A stretch of 64,000 bases of DNA from JACVRW01 sp034664005 (GCA_034664005.1 JAXDIL010000118.1:1-64000); one strand, 5' to 3'. Positions 8,761 through 18,055 are shown, counted from the stretch's first letter. Numbers and translations are program-made. The notes: generated from the sequence alone by a model not told the origin.

Positions 8761-8951
8761 CCTGGACGGCAAGGTATGGCCGAACCGTAGCTACCGCAAG
8801 GGGCGAATTGCCGAAAAACCCGTGCGCGAGTTGGCCGGAATGGCGCATGCGGTGTGCCCCAGTTGCGCCTCCCGCGCCCTTGTGTTGCTCCACGAGCGCC
8901 GATAGCGTTGTCCGCTCCGTCTAGTTCCGCATCCCGAACAGGAGAACCGTA
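8761..8951. promoter_or_regulatory. Divergent promoter region between the transport and catabolic operons
   Basis: A 191-base intergenic region drives potA leftward and the aminotransferase rightward. It must carry two promoters and probably the binding site of the PucR regulator encoded at 10359, because that family usually controls adjacent operons. I could not define -35/-10 boxes or a convincing palindrome by eye. The segment next to 8951 carries the aggag ribosome-binding site of the plus operon. Confidence 0.5.
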
Positions 8952-10355
8952 GTGGCCACCACCCCTCAGACGGTCGAGCAGCCCCACGCCGGAGCGCCCA
9001 GCGACCTGCAGGAGAAGGCTCGCAGGCACCTCTGGATGCACTTCACGCGCATGGGTGCGTACGACCAGGAGCACGAGATCCCGATCATCGTGCGCGGCGA
9101 GGGCTCCTACGTCTACGACGAGCACGACAACCGCTACCTCGACGGCCTGTCGGCGCTCTTCTGCGTGAACGCGGGCCACGGGCGCGCGGAGATGGGCGAA
9201 GCGGCCGCGGCACAGGCGAAGAAGCTCGGCTTCTACACGAACTGGAGCTACGCGCACCCGACCGCCATCGAGCTGGCCGCGCGCGTCGCGGCGCTCGCGC
9301 CCGGCGACCTCAACCGGGTCTTCTTCACCTCCGGCGGCTCGGAGGCGGTCGAGTCGGCCTGGAAGCTGGCGCGCCAGTACCACAAGATCACCGGCAACCC
9401 GACGAAGACGAAGATCATCTCGCGCGAGACCGCCTACCACGGCACGACCTTCGGGGCGCTCTCGATCACCGGCATCACGCCGCTGCGCACGCCCTTCGAA
9501 CCGCTCGTGCCGGGTGCGCACCACGTGCCGAACACGAACGAGTACCGCTGGCCGGAGGACCGCGACCCGCTCTGGGCCGCCAACCAGATCGAGCACATGA
9601 TCGAGTTCCAGGGACCGGAGACGGTCGCCGCCGTGATCCTCGAGCCGGTGCAGAACTCGGGCGGCTGCTTCGTTCCGCAGGACGGCTACTGGCAGCGCGT
9701 GCGCGAGATCTGCGACAGGCACAACGTGCTGCTGATCGCGGACGAGGTGATCTGCTCCTGGGGTCGGCTCGGCCACTACTTCGGCGTCGAGCGCTTCGAC
9801 GTGATCCCAGACGTGATCACGACCGCGAAGGGCCTCACCTCCTCGTACGCCCCGATGGGCGCCGTGATCACGTCGGACCGCGTGTCCGAGCCGTTCATGG
9901 ACGGAAAGAACGCGTTCACGCACGGCATCACGTTTGGCGGCCATCCGGTCTCCGCGGCCGTGGCGATGGCCAACCTCGACATCTTCGAGCGCGAGGACCT
10001 CTGCGGTCACGTGCGCGAGAAGGAGGGTGAGTTCCGCGGCATGCTCGAGAAGCTCCGCGACGACCTCCCGATCGTGGGCGACGTGCGCGGGGCCGGCTAC
10101 TTCCAGGCGCTCGAGCTCGTCAAGGACAAGGACACCAAGGAGAGCTTCACCGACGAGGAGGGCGAGGAGCTGCTGCGCGGCTTCATGTCCGGGGAGCTCT
10201 TCAAGAACGGGCTGATCTGCCGCGCCGACGACCGCGGCGACCCCGTCATCCAGCTCTCGCCTCCGCTGATCGCGGACAGCGAGGAATTCGAGATCATCGA
10301 TCGGGTCCTTCGCCAGGTGCTCACCGAGGCCTGGGACCGGATCGTGCGCCACTGA
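8952..10355 (+). CDS. Class III omega-aminotransferase (putrescine/beta-alanine:pyruvate type)
   Basis: A 467-residue PLP enzyme of the omega-amino acid/diamine:pyruvate group (SpuC-like). Visible are the cofactor loop TSGGSEAVESAWKLARQY, the Asp in LIADEVICSWGRLG, the Schiff-base Lys in TTAKGLTSSYAPMG and FGGHPVSAA. GTG at 8952 has a caggag ribosome-binding site (8939-8944). It is the first gene of the plus operon. The alanine dehydrogenase two genes downstream suggests pyruvate is the amino acceptor, because alanine would be recycled. The likely substrate is an amine brought in by the divergent Pot transporter. That link is inference. Confidence 0.87.
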   Translation: MATTPQTVEQPHAGAPSDLQEKARRHLWMHFTRMGAYDQEHEIPIIVRGEGSYVYDEHDNRYLDGLSALFCVNAGHGRAEMGEAAAAQAKKLGFYTNWSYAHPTAIELAARVAALAPGDLNRVFFTSGGSEAVESAWKLARQYHKITGNPTKTKIISRETAYHGTTFGALSITGITPLRTPFEPLVPGAHHVPNTNEYRWPEDRDPLWAANQIEHMIEFQGPETVAAVILEPVQNSGGCFVPQDGYWQRVREICDRHNVLLIADEVICSWGRLGHYFGVERFDVIPDVITTAKGLTSSYAPMGAVITSDRVSEPFMDGKNAFTHGITFGGHPVSAAVAMANLDIFEREDLCGHVREKEGEFRGMLEKLRDDLPIVGDVRGAGYFQALELVKDKDTKESFTDEEGEELLRGFMSGELFKNGLICRADDRGDPVIQLSPPLIADSEEFEIIDRVLRQVLTEAWDRIVRH

Positions 10356-10358
10356 GCG

Positions 10359-11945
10359 ATGCTCACCGTACGCGGGCTCGTGTCCGAGATGGGGCTCGAG
10401 CTCGTGACAGGCGAGGACGCGGCGGACTCCCCGGTTCGCTGGGTCCACATCTCTGAGCTGCACGACCCGACCCAGTGGCTGTCGGGCGGCGAGCTGCTGC
10501 TCACGACCGGCATCCAGCTCGAGACCGACAGGCGCCAGCGCGAGTTCGTCCGGCTCCTGGCCGGGCGCCACCTGGCGGGGCTCGGCTTTGGCACGGGCTT
10601 CGACCACGACGAGCTGCCGGAGGCGCTCGTGGCCGAGGCGCGCGAGCTTGGGTTCCCCGTGTTCGAGGTGCCCTACGAGCTCCCCTTCATCGCGATCACC
10701 GAGAAGGCGTTCACGCGGCTCGTGAACGAGCAGTACGAGGTGCTCCAGCGTGGCATCGCGATCCACAAGCGGCTGGAGCGGCTGGTGCTCGAGGAGAGCG
10801 GCCTCGACGAGGTGGTGCGGGCGCTGGCCGCCGCTACGGGAGGCGCCGTCTGCGTGCTCTCCGGCCGCGGCGAGACGATCTCCTCGAAGGCGTTCCGGCG
10901 AGAGCTCCCCGACGCGGCGATGGAGCAGGTGCGCTCGGAGGTCGTGCGGCGCAGCGAGCAGCTCTCGAACGGCACGACGCGCGCCGTGGAGAACGCCGAG
11001 TTCGCCCCCGACCACCCGGACATCGCGGGCCGCTCGCTGGTGCTGCCCGTGTCGCTCCGCGGGCGCGGCGCGCCACAGGCCTGGCTCGTTGCTGCGCGCG
11101 ACGCCGGCGGGCTCGGCGACTTCGAGCGCCTGATCCTCCAGCAGGCGGTGACCGTGGTGGCGCTCGAGCTGATGCGCCAGCGCGCCATGCGCGACACGGA
11201 GCGGCGGCTCGCCGGCGACGTGCTCGCGGAGGCGCTCACCGGACGGCTCTCGGAGGAGGAGCTCGCGATGCGGCTGCGCCCGTTCGGGATCTCCGAGAAC
11301 GCGGCGGTGCTCGTCTTCGGCGGGACGAACGGCGCCCCAGAGCCCCAGGCGGAGGCGGAGCTCGACAGGTTCCTCGCGGACTCGGGGGTGGGCGCGCTGG
11401 TGGCCACGCGCGACCGCCTGCTGTGCGCGGTGGTGGACGCGCAGGACGACGTGGATCCCGTCGCGCTTGCCGGGCGCGCGCGTGACGCGATCTCCCCGGA
11501 GGAGGGCGCGCTCCGCGCCGCCGCCTCACGTGCCGCGCCGGTGCCCGCCCTCAGGCGCACCTTCCACGAGGCGCGCTGCGCGCTCGAGGCGGCCGCTCTC
11601 GCGAACGGCTCGTCGCCGCCCGTGGCCTCGTACCGCGACCTCGGCGCCTTCCAGCTGCTGTTGTCGCTCCAGGACGACGATGCGCTCCGGCTCTACTGCG
11701 ACAGCGTGCTCGGCCCGCTCGAGGAGGGGAGCGGCGAGTACGGCGACGAGCTGATCCGCTCGCTCGAGGCGTTCATCGAGCAGAACGGGCAGTGGGAGCG
11801 CGCGGCGCGCGAGCTCTACTGCCACAGGCATACGCTGCGCTACCGCATCAGGCGTGTCGAGCAGCTCACGGGGCGCGACCTGTCGAACGCCCGCGACCGA
11901 ATCGAGTTCTGGCTCGCCCTGCGAGCACGGGAGCTTGTGAAATGA
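10359..11945 (+). CDS. PucR-family transcriptional regulator
   Basis: A 528-residue regulator with the PucR N-terminal domain (LTVRGLVSEMGLELVTGED at the start, then ELLLTTGIQL), a middle GAF/GGDEF-like region and a C-terminal helix-turn-helix (NGQWERAARELYCHRHTLRYR, about residues 475-495). It begins 3 bases after the aminotransferase stop, so it is co-transcribed with the catabolic genes. PucR proteins typically activate purine, polyamine or GABA catabolism in response to the substrate. Autoregulation and control of the divergent pot operon are expected but not shown. Confidence 0.87.
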   Translation: MLTVRGLVSEMGLELVTGEDAADSPVRWVHISELHDPTQWLSGGELLLTTGIQLETDRRQREFVRLLAGRHLAGLGFGTGFDHDELPEALVAEARELGFPVFEVPYELPFIAITEKAFTRLVNEQYEVLQRGIAIHKRLERLVLEESGLDEVVRALAAATGGAVCVLSGRGETISSKAFRRELPDAAMEQVRSEVVRRSEQLSNGTTRAVENAEFAPDHPDIAGRSLVLPVSLRGRGAPQAWLVAARDAGGLGDFERLILQQAVTVVALELMRQRAMRDTERRLAGDVLAEALTGRLSEEELAMRLRPFGISENAAVLVFGGTNGAPEPQAEAELDRFLADSGVGALVATRDRLLCAVVDAQDDVDPVALAGRARDAISPEEGALRAAASRAAPVPALRRTFHEARCALEAAALANGSSPPVASYRDLGAFQLLLSLQDDDALRLYCDSVLGPLEEGSGEYGDELIRSLEAFIEQNGQWERAARELYCHRHTLRYRIRRVEQLTGRDLSNARDRIEFWLALRARELVK

Positions 11946-11964
11946 GAGAGAGGATCCAGACCGG

Positions 11965-13089
11965 ATGAGAGTCGGAGTACCGACGGAAATCAAGACGGAC
12001 GAGTACCGGGTATCGCTCACGCCCGCCGGCGTGCGCGAGCTCGTGGAGCACGACCACGAGGTGCTCGTCCAGTCCGGCGCCGGCGTGGGCAGCACGATCC
12101 CGGACGAGGAGTACATCGCGCAGGGTGCGCGGATTGTGCCCGACGCCCGCGCGGTCTTCGAAGAGGCCGAGATGATCCTCGGCGTCAAGGAGCCGCAGCC
12201 GCAGGAGATCGAGCTCCTGAGGCCGGACCACCTGCTCTTCACCTACCTGCACCTCGCCCCGAACCCGGGCCTGACCAAGGGCCTGGTCGAGTCCGGTGCC
12301 ACCTGCATCGCATACGAGACCGTCGTGGACGAGCAGGGGCGGCTGCCGCTGCTCGCGCCGATGAGCGAGGTGGCCGGGAAGATCGCCACGCAGGCCGGCG
12401 CATTCTTCCTGGAGCGCCCGCTGGGCGGGCGCGGCGTGCTGCTCGGCGGCGTGCCGGGCGTCGCCGCCGCCACGGTGATGATCATCGGCGGCGGCGTGGT
12501 CGGCCAGAACGCGGCCTTCATCGCGATCGGCATGGAGGCCGACGTGTTCGTCTTCGACCGCAACATCGACCGCCTGCGTGAGCTCGACGTGAACTTCGGC
12601 GGGAGGGCTTCGACCGTGTACTCGTCGACGCTCGCGGTGGAGGAGATGCTGCCGCGAGCGGACCTCGTGATCGGCGCGGTGCTGGTCCACGGGGCGCGGG
12701 CGCCCTACGTGGTGAAGCGCGACCAGCTCGGGTTGATGAAGAAGCGCGCTGTGCTCGTGGACGTGTCGATCGACCAGGGCGGCTGCTTCGAGACCTCCCG
12801 CCCGACCACCCACACCGACCCGGTCTACGAGGTGGACGGGGTGACCCACTACTGCGTGGCGAACATGCCCGGCGCCGTGCCGGTCACCTCCACGTTCGCG
12901 CTCACCAACGCCACGCTGCCCTACGTGCTCGCGCTCGCCGACGACGGCCTGCAGGGCGCCATCCAGAAGGTGCCCGGCCTGAGGCCGGGCGTGAACGTGG
13001 CAGACGGCAAGGTGACCCACCCCGCCGTGGCCGAGGGCACCGGCATGCCATATACACCCGTCGAGGACGTCCTGGGCGCGGTCGCCTAG
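11965..13089 (+). CDS. ald: Alanine dehydrogenase
   Basis: A 374-residue enzyme for NAD-dependent, reversible oxidative deamination of L-alanine to pyruvate and ammonia. It has the N-terminal MRVGVPTEIKTDEYRVSLTP, the catalytic Lys region GVKEPQ, the catalytic His region TYLHLAP and the NAD-binding IIGGGVVGQNAA. The length matches the family. It lies 19 bases after pucR. In this operon it would regenerate pyruvate for the upstream transaminase and release amine nitrogen as ammonium. Confidence 0.95.
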   Translation: MRVGVPTEIKTDEYRVSLTPAGVRELVEHDHEVLVQSGAGVGSTIPDEEYIAQGARIVPDARAVFEEAEMILGVKEPQPQEIELLRPDHLLFTYLHLAPNPGLTKGLVESGATCIAYETVVDEQGRLPLLAPMSEVAGKIATQAGAFFLERPLGGRGVLLGGVPGVAAATVMIIGGGVVGQNAAFIAIGMEADVFVFDRNIDRLRELDVNFGGRASTVYSSTLAVEEMLPRADLVIGAVLVHGARAPYVVKRDQLGLMKKRAVLVDVSIDQGGCFETSRPTTHTDPVYEVDGVTHYCVANMPGAVPVTSTFALTNATLPYVLALADDGLQGAIQKVPGLRPGVNVADGKVTHPAVAEGTGMPYTPVEDVLGAVA

Positions 13090-13114
13090 GCACCAGGAGA
13101 GAGAGGACCCGCAC

Positions 13115-14560
13115 ATGGCAACCGTAAGCAAGACCAAGCTCCAGAACTTCATCAACGGCGAGTTCGTGGACGCCGCTGACGGCGCGACCGAGGAGGTGAC
13201 GAACCCGGCCAACGGCGAGGTGATCGCCGACATGCCGCTCTCGAACGAGGAGGACGTCAACCGCGCGGTCGCGGCGGCGAAGGCCGCGTTCGATGGCTGG
13301 TCCAGGACCACCCCAGCCGAGCGGGCGGCCGCCATGTTCAAGCTGGCGGACCTGCTCGACGAGCACGCCGAGGAGATCGCGGACCTCGAGGCCGCGGACG
13401 CCGGCAAGCCGCGCAACGCCTTCCTCGAGGACGAGATGCCGGCCGTGAGCGACACGCTGCGCTTCTTCGGTGGCGCGGGACGCGTCCCGGAGGGCCAGGC
13501 GTCCGCCGAGTACGCGGCGGGACGCACGTCGATCATCCGGCGCGAGCCCGCCGGCGTGGTCGGGCAGATCGCTCCGTGGAACTACCCGCTGATGATGGCC
13601 GCCTGGAAGATCGGCCCCGCCCTCGCGAGCGGCTGCACGATCGTGCTGAAGCCGGCGGAGACCACGCCGGTCTCGACGGTGAAGCTCGCCGAGCTGGCGG
13701 CGCAGGTCCTGCCGAAGGGTGTGCTCAACGTGATCACCGGCCACGGCCAGCCCGCCGGCTCGTCGCTCGTGACCCACCCCGACGTGGACATGGTCTCGCT
13801 GACGGGCTCGCCCGAGACCGGCAAGTGGATCGCCAAGGCGGCTGCCGACTCGCTGAAGCGCGTGCACCTCGAGCTCGGCGGCAAGGCGCCCGTGATCGTT
13901 TTCGACGACACGGACATGAGCACTGCGCTCGAGACGATCGCCGGCACCGGGCTCTACAACGCGGGCCAGGACTGCACGGCGGCCACGCGCGTGCTCGCCT
14001 CGTCCAAGGTCTACGACGCGGTGGTCAGCGGGCTCGCCGAGGAGGCCAAGGGCTACAAGGTCGGCGACACGTTCGACCCGGAGACCACGCTCGGCCCGGT
14101 CAACTCCCAGCGGCAGCGCGAGCGCGTGGAGGGCTTCCTCGAGCGTAGGCCCGACCACGCCGAGATCGTGACCGGCGGCAATGAGCCGGACCTGCCCGGG
14201 TCGTTCATCGAGCCGACGGTCGTCGCCGGCCTCAAGCAGGACGACGAGATGATCCAGAACGAGATCTTCGGTCCGGTCATCACCGTCCAGCAGTTCGACG
14301 ACGAGGCCAAGGCGATCGAGTGGGCCAACGCGACCCGCTACGGGCTCGCCGCCTCGGTGTGGACGCGCGATGTCGCGCGGGCGCACCGGGTGGCCAACGC
14401 GATCCGCTTCGGAACGGTCTGGATCAACGACCACATCACGATGGCGACCGAGATGCCCCACGGCGGCTTCAAGCAGTCCGGCTACGGCAAGGACATGTCG
14501 AAGTACGCGCTCGAGGACTACACGATCGTCAAGCACGTGATGGTGAACCTCGAGGGCTAA
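13115..14560 (+). CDS. NAD(P)-dependent aldehyde dehydrogenase (aminobutyraldehyde/betaine aldehyde type)
   Basis: A 481-residue ALDH with catalytic Glu in LELGGKAP (E253) and nucleophilic Cys in NAGQDCTA (C287), plus the PWNYPLM and EIFGPV signatures. The sequence resembles gamma-aminobutyraldehyde and betaine-aldehyde dehydrogenases (PatD/BetB group). It would oxidise the aminoaldehyde produced by the aminotransferase at 8952, completing the path to GABA or a related omega-amino acid. It starts 25 bases after ald with an agagagg ribosome-binding site, and is the fourth gene of the operon. Confidence 0.9.
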   Translation: MATVSKTKLQNFINGEFVDAADGATEEVTNPANGEVIADMPLSNEEDVNRAVAAAKAAFDGWSRTTPAERAAAMFKLADLLDEHAEEIADLEAADAGKPRNAFLEDEMPAVSDTLRFFGGAGRVPEGQASAEYAAGRTSIIRREPAGVVGQIAPWNYPLMMAAWKIGPALASGCTIVLKPAETTPVSTVKLAELAAQVLPKGVLNVITGHGQPAGSSLVTHPDVDMVSLTGSPETGKWIAKAAADSLKRVHLELGGKAPVIVFDDTDMSTALETIAGTGLYNAGQDCTAATRVLASSKVYDAVVSGLAEEAKGYKVGDTFDPETTLGPVNSQRQRERVEGFLERRPDHAEIVTGGNEPDLPGSFIEPTVVAGLKQDDEMIQNEIFGPVITVQQFDDEAKAIEWANATRYGLAASVWTRDVARAHRVANAIRFGTVWINDHITMATEMPHGGFKQSGYGKDMSKYALEDYTIVKHVMVNLEG

Positions 14561-14609
14561 GCAATATCGATTCCTGACGGCCTGGCTGCTCGAGTGCGAG
14601 CGCCAGGCC

Positions 14610-15008
14610 GTGTGGGATGCGCTCGAGGACGCCGGCAGCTGGCCCCAGTGGTGGCGCGGCGTCGAGCGGGTGCGCGCGCTCGGCGACGAGCGCTACCTGA
14701 TCGCGTGGCGCAGCCGGATCCCGTACGAGCTCGAGTTCGAGTTCCGGGTCGACCGCGTGGAGCCGCCCTGCGAGATGCTCGGGACGGCCAGCGGCGAGCT
14801 CACGGGCAGCGGCCACTGGCGCCTGTTCGAGCAGGCCGGGGTGACGGCGGTGACCTACGAGTGGAACGTGCGCACCACGCGGACCTGGATGAACGCGCTC
14901 GCCCCGATCGCAAGGCCGGTCTTCCAGTACAACCACAACGTCGTGATGCGCTGGGGCGGGGAGGGCCTCGCACAGCTTCTTAACTGCCGCCTGCTCGCCG
15001 CTGGCTAG
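14610..15008 (+). CDS. SRPBCC (polyketide cyclase/START-like) family protein, start uncertain
   Basis: About 132-144 residues of a helix-grip ligand-binding fold, with the family-type start region AVWDALEDAGSWPQWWRGV and an extended beta-sheet core. GTG at 14610 is the first canonical start, but family similarity (YRFLTAWLLECERQ) extends in frame upstream to about 14565. There is no ATG, GTG or TTG before an in-frame stop at 14544; only a CTG at 14574 is available. The gene either uses CTG, is 5'-damaged, or contains a sequencing error. It is 13-50 bases downstream of the aldehyde dehydrogenase and may belong to the same transcript. Ligand unknown. Confidence 0.68.
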   Translation: MWDALEDAGSWPQWWRGVERVRALGDERYLIAWRSRIPYELEFEFRVDRVEPPCEMLGTASGELTGSGHWRLFEQAGVTAVTYEWNVRTTRTWMNALAPIARPVFQYNHNVVMRWGGEGLAQLLNCRLLAAG

Positions 15009-15009
15009 A

Positions 15010-16524
15010 TTGCTCGGCGTGCGGGTGCTGGCGTCGATCTTGTTGGCGGGCATGGTGCTGTGCGGCTGCTCGCAGGGCACGGACGCGGTCGCCCAGAAGC
15101 CACGTCACCCCCACGCCGTCCTGATCGTCTTCGACGAGTTCGACGGCGACATCCTGCTCGGCCCCGACGGCAAGATCGACGCCGGGCGCTATCCGAACTT
15201 CGCCGCGCTCGCGGGCGACGGCACCTGGTTCCGGAACGCCCACACGGCCTACGACTCGACGACGAAGGCCGTGCCCCTGATCCTCGACGGGATCGCGCCG
15301 CGGAAGGGCACCGCGCCGATCGTGCGCGACCACCCGCGCTCGATCTTCACCGCGCTCGGGCGCCGCGGCTACCGGATCGTTACGTCGGAGGAGGCGACCT
15401 CTCTGTGCCCGCGCCGCTACTGCCCGCGCGAGCGCACGAAACGGCCGGCGATCATCCCCAACCTCAAGAGCGGGCGGGCCGAGCGCTTCGAGCGCTTCAT
15501 CCGCTCGATCCACGCGAGTCGGCGCCCGACCTTCTGGATGAAGCACGCGCTGCTCCCGCACGGGCCCTGGGTGTACCTCCCGTCTGGCGAGCGCTCGCGA
15601 CCCGAGGGACCGGAGCTCCTGCCCGGCATGCAGACGATCCCCGGCTTCTACGACACCTACCTCCGCCACCACAACGAGCAGCGCCAGCTGCTCCAGCTCG
15701 GCTTCGCGGACCGGCTGCTGGGCCGCCTGGTCACGCGTCTGAAGCGCGAGGGGATGTACGACGACACGCTGGTCGTCGTGACCGCCGACCACGGCTTCGC
15801 GTGGAAGGTCGGCGTGGAGACGAGGCGGAGCGTCGACAGCTCGAACGTCGACGAGCTGGGACCGGTGCCGCTGATCGTGAAGCGCCCGGGGCCGCCCAGG
15901 CGGAGCGTGAGCGGCGCGCTTGCCCGGACGCTCGATGTGACGCCCACGATCGCCGGCGTGCTGGACGTGCCGCTCGGCTACCGCGCCGACGGGCGCTCGG
16001 CGTTCTCGCGTGCGGTCCGCTCGCGACGCACGGTGAGCATCGTGAAGCGCGACTTCAGCGAGGTGGTCCGGCTCGCCAAGCGAAGCTGGCTCGAGCGGCG
16101 CGCGGCTGTAGTCCGGCGCCGGCTCGGCGAGCTCGGCTCGGGCGACTGGCCGAGCCTCTTCACCGCCTACGGCCCGCACCGCGAGCTGATCGGCATGCAT
16201 GCCGGGCGCCTGCGCGCCGCCGGCGGGACCAGGGCGACGCTGTCGCTGGAGCGGTCGTTTGCCAACGTCAGACGGTCGAGCGGAGTGGTGCCGTGCCAGG
16301 TCGCGGGCCGGATCCACGCGTCCGACGGGCGCAGCGCGCGCGACATCGCCGTTGCCGTGAATGGCCGGATCGAGGCAGTTGGGCGAAGCTTCCGTCTACG
16401 TGGCGAGCAGGTGGAGAGCTATTCGGTCATGGTCCCCGCGGCCGCGCTCCACGACGGGCGCAACAGGGTGGAGGTGCTGGAGGTCGGGCGTGACGGTCCG
16501 GTGGCGCTGCTGGCTAGCAGCTGA
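15010..16524 (+). CDS. Sulfatase-like (alkaline phosphatase superfamily) lipoprotein, copy 1
   Basis: A protein of up to 504 residues that starts with a hydrophobic signal and lipobox-like LCGC. The catalytic domain shows metal-ligand Asp in LIVFDEFDG, a candidate Ser/Thr nucleophile in YDSTTKAVP and metal-ligand TADHGF. The Cys/Ser-formylglycine motif of true sulfatases is not present, so phosphodiesterase or transferase activity, as in LTA-synthase-like enzymes, is equally possible. TTG at 15010 is two bases after the SRPBCC stop; GTG at 15019 or 15025 are alternatives. It overlaps its tandem paralogue by 35 bases. Confidence 0.8.
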   Translation: MLGVRVLASILLAGMVLCGCSQGTDAVAQKPRHPHAVLIVFDEFDGDILLGPDGKIDAGRYPNFAALAGDGTWFRNAHTAYDSTTKAVPLILDGIAPRKGTAPIVRDHPRSIFTALGRRGYRIVTSEEATSLCPRRYCPRERTKRPAIIPNLKSGRAERFERFIRSIHASRRPTFWMKHALLPHGPWVYLPSGERSRPEGPELLPGMQTIPGFYDTYLRHHNEQRQLLQLGFADRLLGRLVTRLKREGMYDDTLVVVTADHGFAWKVGVETRRSVDSSNVDELGPVPLIVKRPGPPRRSVSGALARTLDVTPTIAGVLDVPLGYRADGRSAFSRAVRSRRTVSIVKRDFSEVVRLAKRSWLERRAAVVRRRLGELGSGDWPSLFTAYGPHRELIGMHAGRLRAAGGTRATLSLERSFANVRRSSGVVPCQVAGRIHASDGRSARDIAVAVNGRIEAVGRSFRLRGEQVESYSVMVPAAALHDGRNRVEVLEVGRDGPVALLASS

Positions 16525-18055
16525 GCTTGCGGCTGCGCTCCTCCTCGCCTCCGGCTGCAGCGTCCTCGGCGAGGATGATTCCACTCAGTCGGTCGATCGT
16601 CACCCGCCTGTGGTGGTCGTGGTCTTCGACGAGTTTCCGACGGACGACCTGCTCCGCCCGGACGGGTCGATCGACGCCGAGCGCTTCCCCAACTTCGCGG
16701 AGCTCGCCTCGATCTCCACCTGGTTCCCGAACGCGCACACGGTCTACGACTCGACCTTCAAGGCCGTGCCCGCCATCCTCGACGGGCGCTTGCCGCGCGG
16801 GCGCACGGCCCCCGACGTGCGCAGCCACAAGCCGAGCCTCTTCCACGTGATGGACGGGATCGGGTACACCGTCTTCAAGGTCGAGTCGGCGTCGGCCGTA
16901 TGCCCGCCGGACATCTGCCCCGGTGCGCGCACGCGGCGGCCGGGCGTGCTCGCCCGGCTCGCGGGAGGCGGGCGCCCGGCGCGCTTCCACAGGTGGATCG
17001 GGCAGATCCGGCAGCGCCCGGAGCCCACCTTCTACTTCCAGCACGCGCTGCTGCCACACGAGCCGTGGCTGTACCTCCCGTCGGGACGCCAGAGCCGTCC
17101 GGCGGGCGAGGACCCGGTGAGGCACCTGAACAGGCCGGCCGGCTTCGACGACCGGGAGCTGTCAGAGCACAACCACCTGCGCCACCTCTTGCAGGTGGGC
17201 TACACAGACCACCTCGTGGGTCAGCTCCTGACGCGGCTGAGGCGCACGGGGCTGCTGAAGCGGGCGCTCGTGGTCGTCACCGCGGACCACGGCTACTCGT
17301 TCCAGGTCGGCGTGCGGAGCCGCCGGCTGCTGAGCGAGGAGAACGTCGAGGAGATCGCGCCGGTGCCGCTGTTCGTGAAGGCACCGGGTCAGATGAGGGG
17401 CAGCGTGGACGCGAGCCTCGCGCGGAACCTCGACCTCGTGGCCACGATCGCGGACCTGCTCGGGACGCGCGTCTTCTACCCGCAGGACGGGCGCTCGGTG
17501 TTCTCGGCCGAGGTGCGCCGCCGCAAGCTCGTCGCCGTGCGCACGCGCGACTTCGCGCGTCTCGTCCGGATCGGGCTGCCGGAGCTGTCGCGCCGCCGGG
17601 CGCACTGGCGGCGCGAGTGGGCGCGCCTGTTCGGCACAGGCGCCGGAAGTGCACTGCTGTACGGGGATCCGTGGGATCAGGCCTACCGGATCGGCCCGCA
17701 CCCGGAGCTGCTCGGCAGGCGCGTCGCGACGCTCCCGGTGGAGTCCTCCGGCCCGATCACGGCGCGGGTCGCGAACGCTGAGCTGCTCGACGACGTGGCG
17801 CCGGGCGCCGACTACTTCCCGACGCGCGTGACCGGGCCCCTCGAAGGGGTGCCCGCCGACAAGCGCGTCGATCTCGCGCTCGCGGTGAACGGCCGGATCC
17901 GCGCGGTCGGGCGCAGCTTCGACCTGTCGCGCAAGGAGCGAGAGTTCTTCTCGCTGGTCGTCCCCGAGAGCACGCTCCGGCGCGGCGCCAATCGCCTCGA
18001 GCTGTTCGCGCTCCGGCGGAGCGGGACGCTCGTGCGGATCTACGGCACGCGGTAG
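16490..18055 (+). CDS. Sulfatase-like (alkaline phosphatase superfamily) lipoprotein, copy 2
   Basis: A 521-residue tandem paralogue of the preceding gene with the same landmarks: signal with lipobox LASGC, VVVFDEFPTDDLL, YDSTFKAVPAILDG, HALLPHEPWLYLPSG and TADHGYSF. The GTG at 16490 is chosen because ggagg (16479-16483) lies 6 bases upstream and the signal peptide begins there, inside the end of copy 1. The C-terminal VNGRIRAVGRSFDLS repeats the tail of copy 1. It is probably anchored on the outer face of the cytoplasmic membrane, acting on a polymer or lipid-linked substrate. Substrate unknown. Confidence 0.82.
   Translation: MTVRWRCWLAAELAAALLLASGCSVLGEDDSTQSVDRHPPVVVVVFDEFPTDDLLRPDGSIDAERFPNFAELASISTWFPNAHTVYDSTFKAVPAILDGRLPRGRTAPDVRSHKPSLFHVMDGIGYTVFKVESASAVCPPDICPGARTRRPGVLARLAGGGRPARFHRWIGQIRQRPEPTFYFQHALLPHEPWLYLPSGRQSRPAGEDPVRHLNRPAGFDDRELSEHNHLRHLLQVGYTDHLVGQLLTRLRRTGLLKRALVVVTADHGYSFQVGVRSRRLLSEENVEEIAPVPLFVKAPGQMRGSVDASLARNLDLVATIADLLGTRVFYPQDGRSVFSAEVRRRKLVAVRTRDFARLVRIGLPELSRRRAHWRREWARLFGTGAGSALLYGDPWDQAYRIGPHPELLGRRVATLPVESSGPITARVANAELLDDVAPGADYFPTRVTGPLEGVPADKRVDLALAVNGRIRAVGRSFDLSRKEREFFSLVVPESTLRRGANRLELFALRRSGTLVRIYGTR

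Noticed and set aside
8757..11015. 752-codon open frame antisense to the aminotransferase and pucR
   Set aside because: A shadow frame of high-GC codons; His/Arg/Glu-rich composition, no motif, and it covers two well-supported genes and the divergent promoter.
12902..14536. 544-codon open frame antisense to the aldehyde dehydrogenase
   Set aside because: Antisense shadow; the plus strand encodes a complete ALDH with active-site Glu and Cys.
14980..16317. 445-codon open frame antisense to the first sulfatase-like gene
   Set aside because: Arg/His-rich shadow without motifs.
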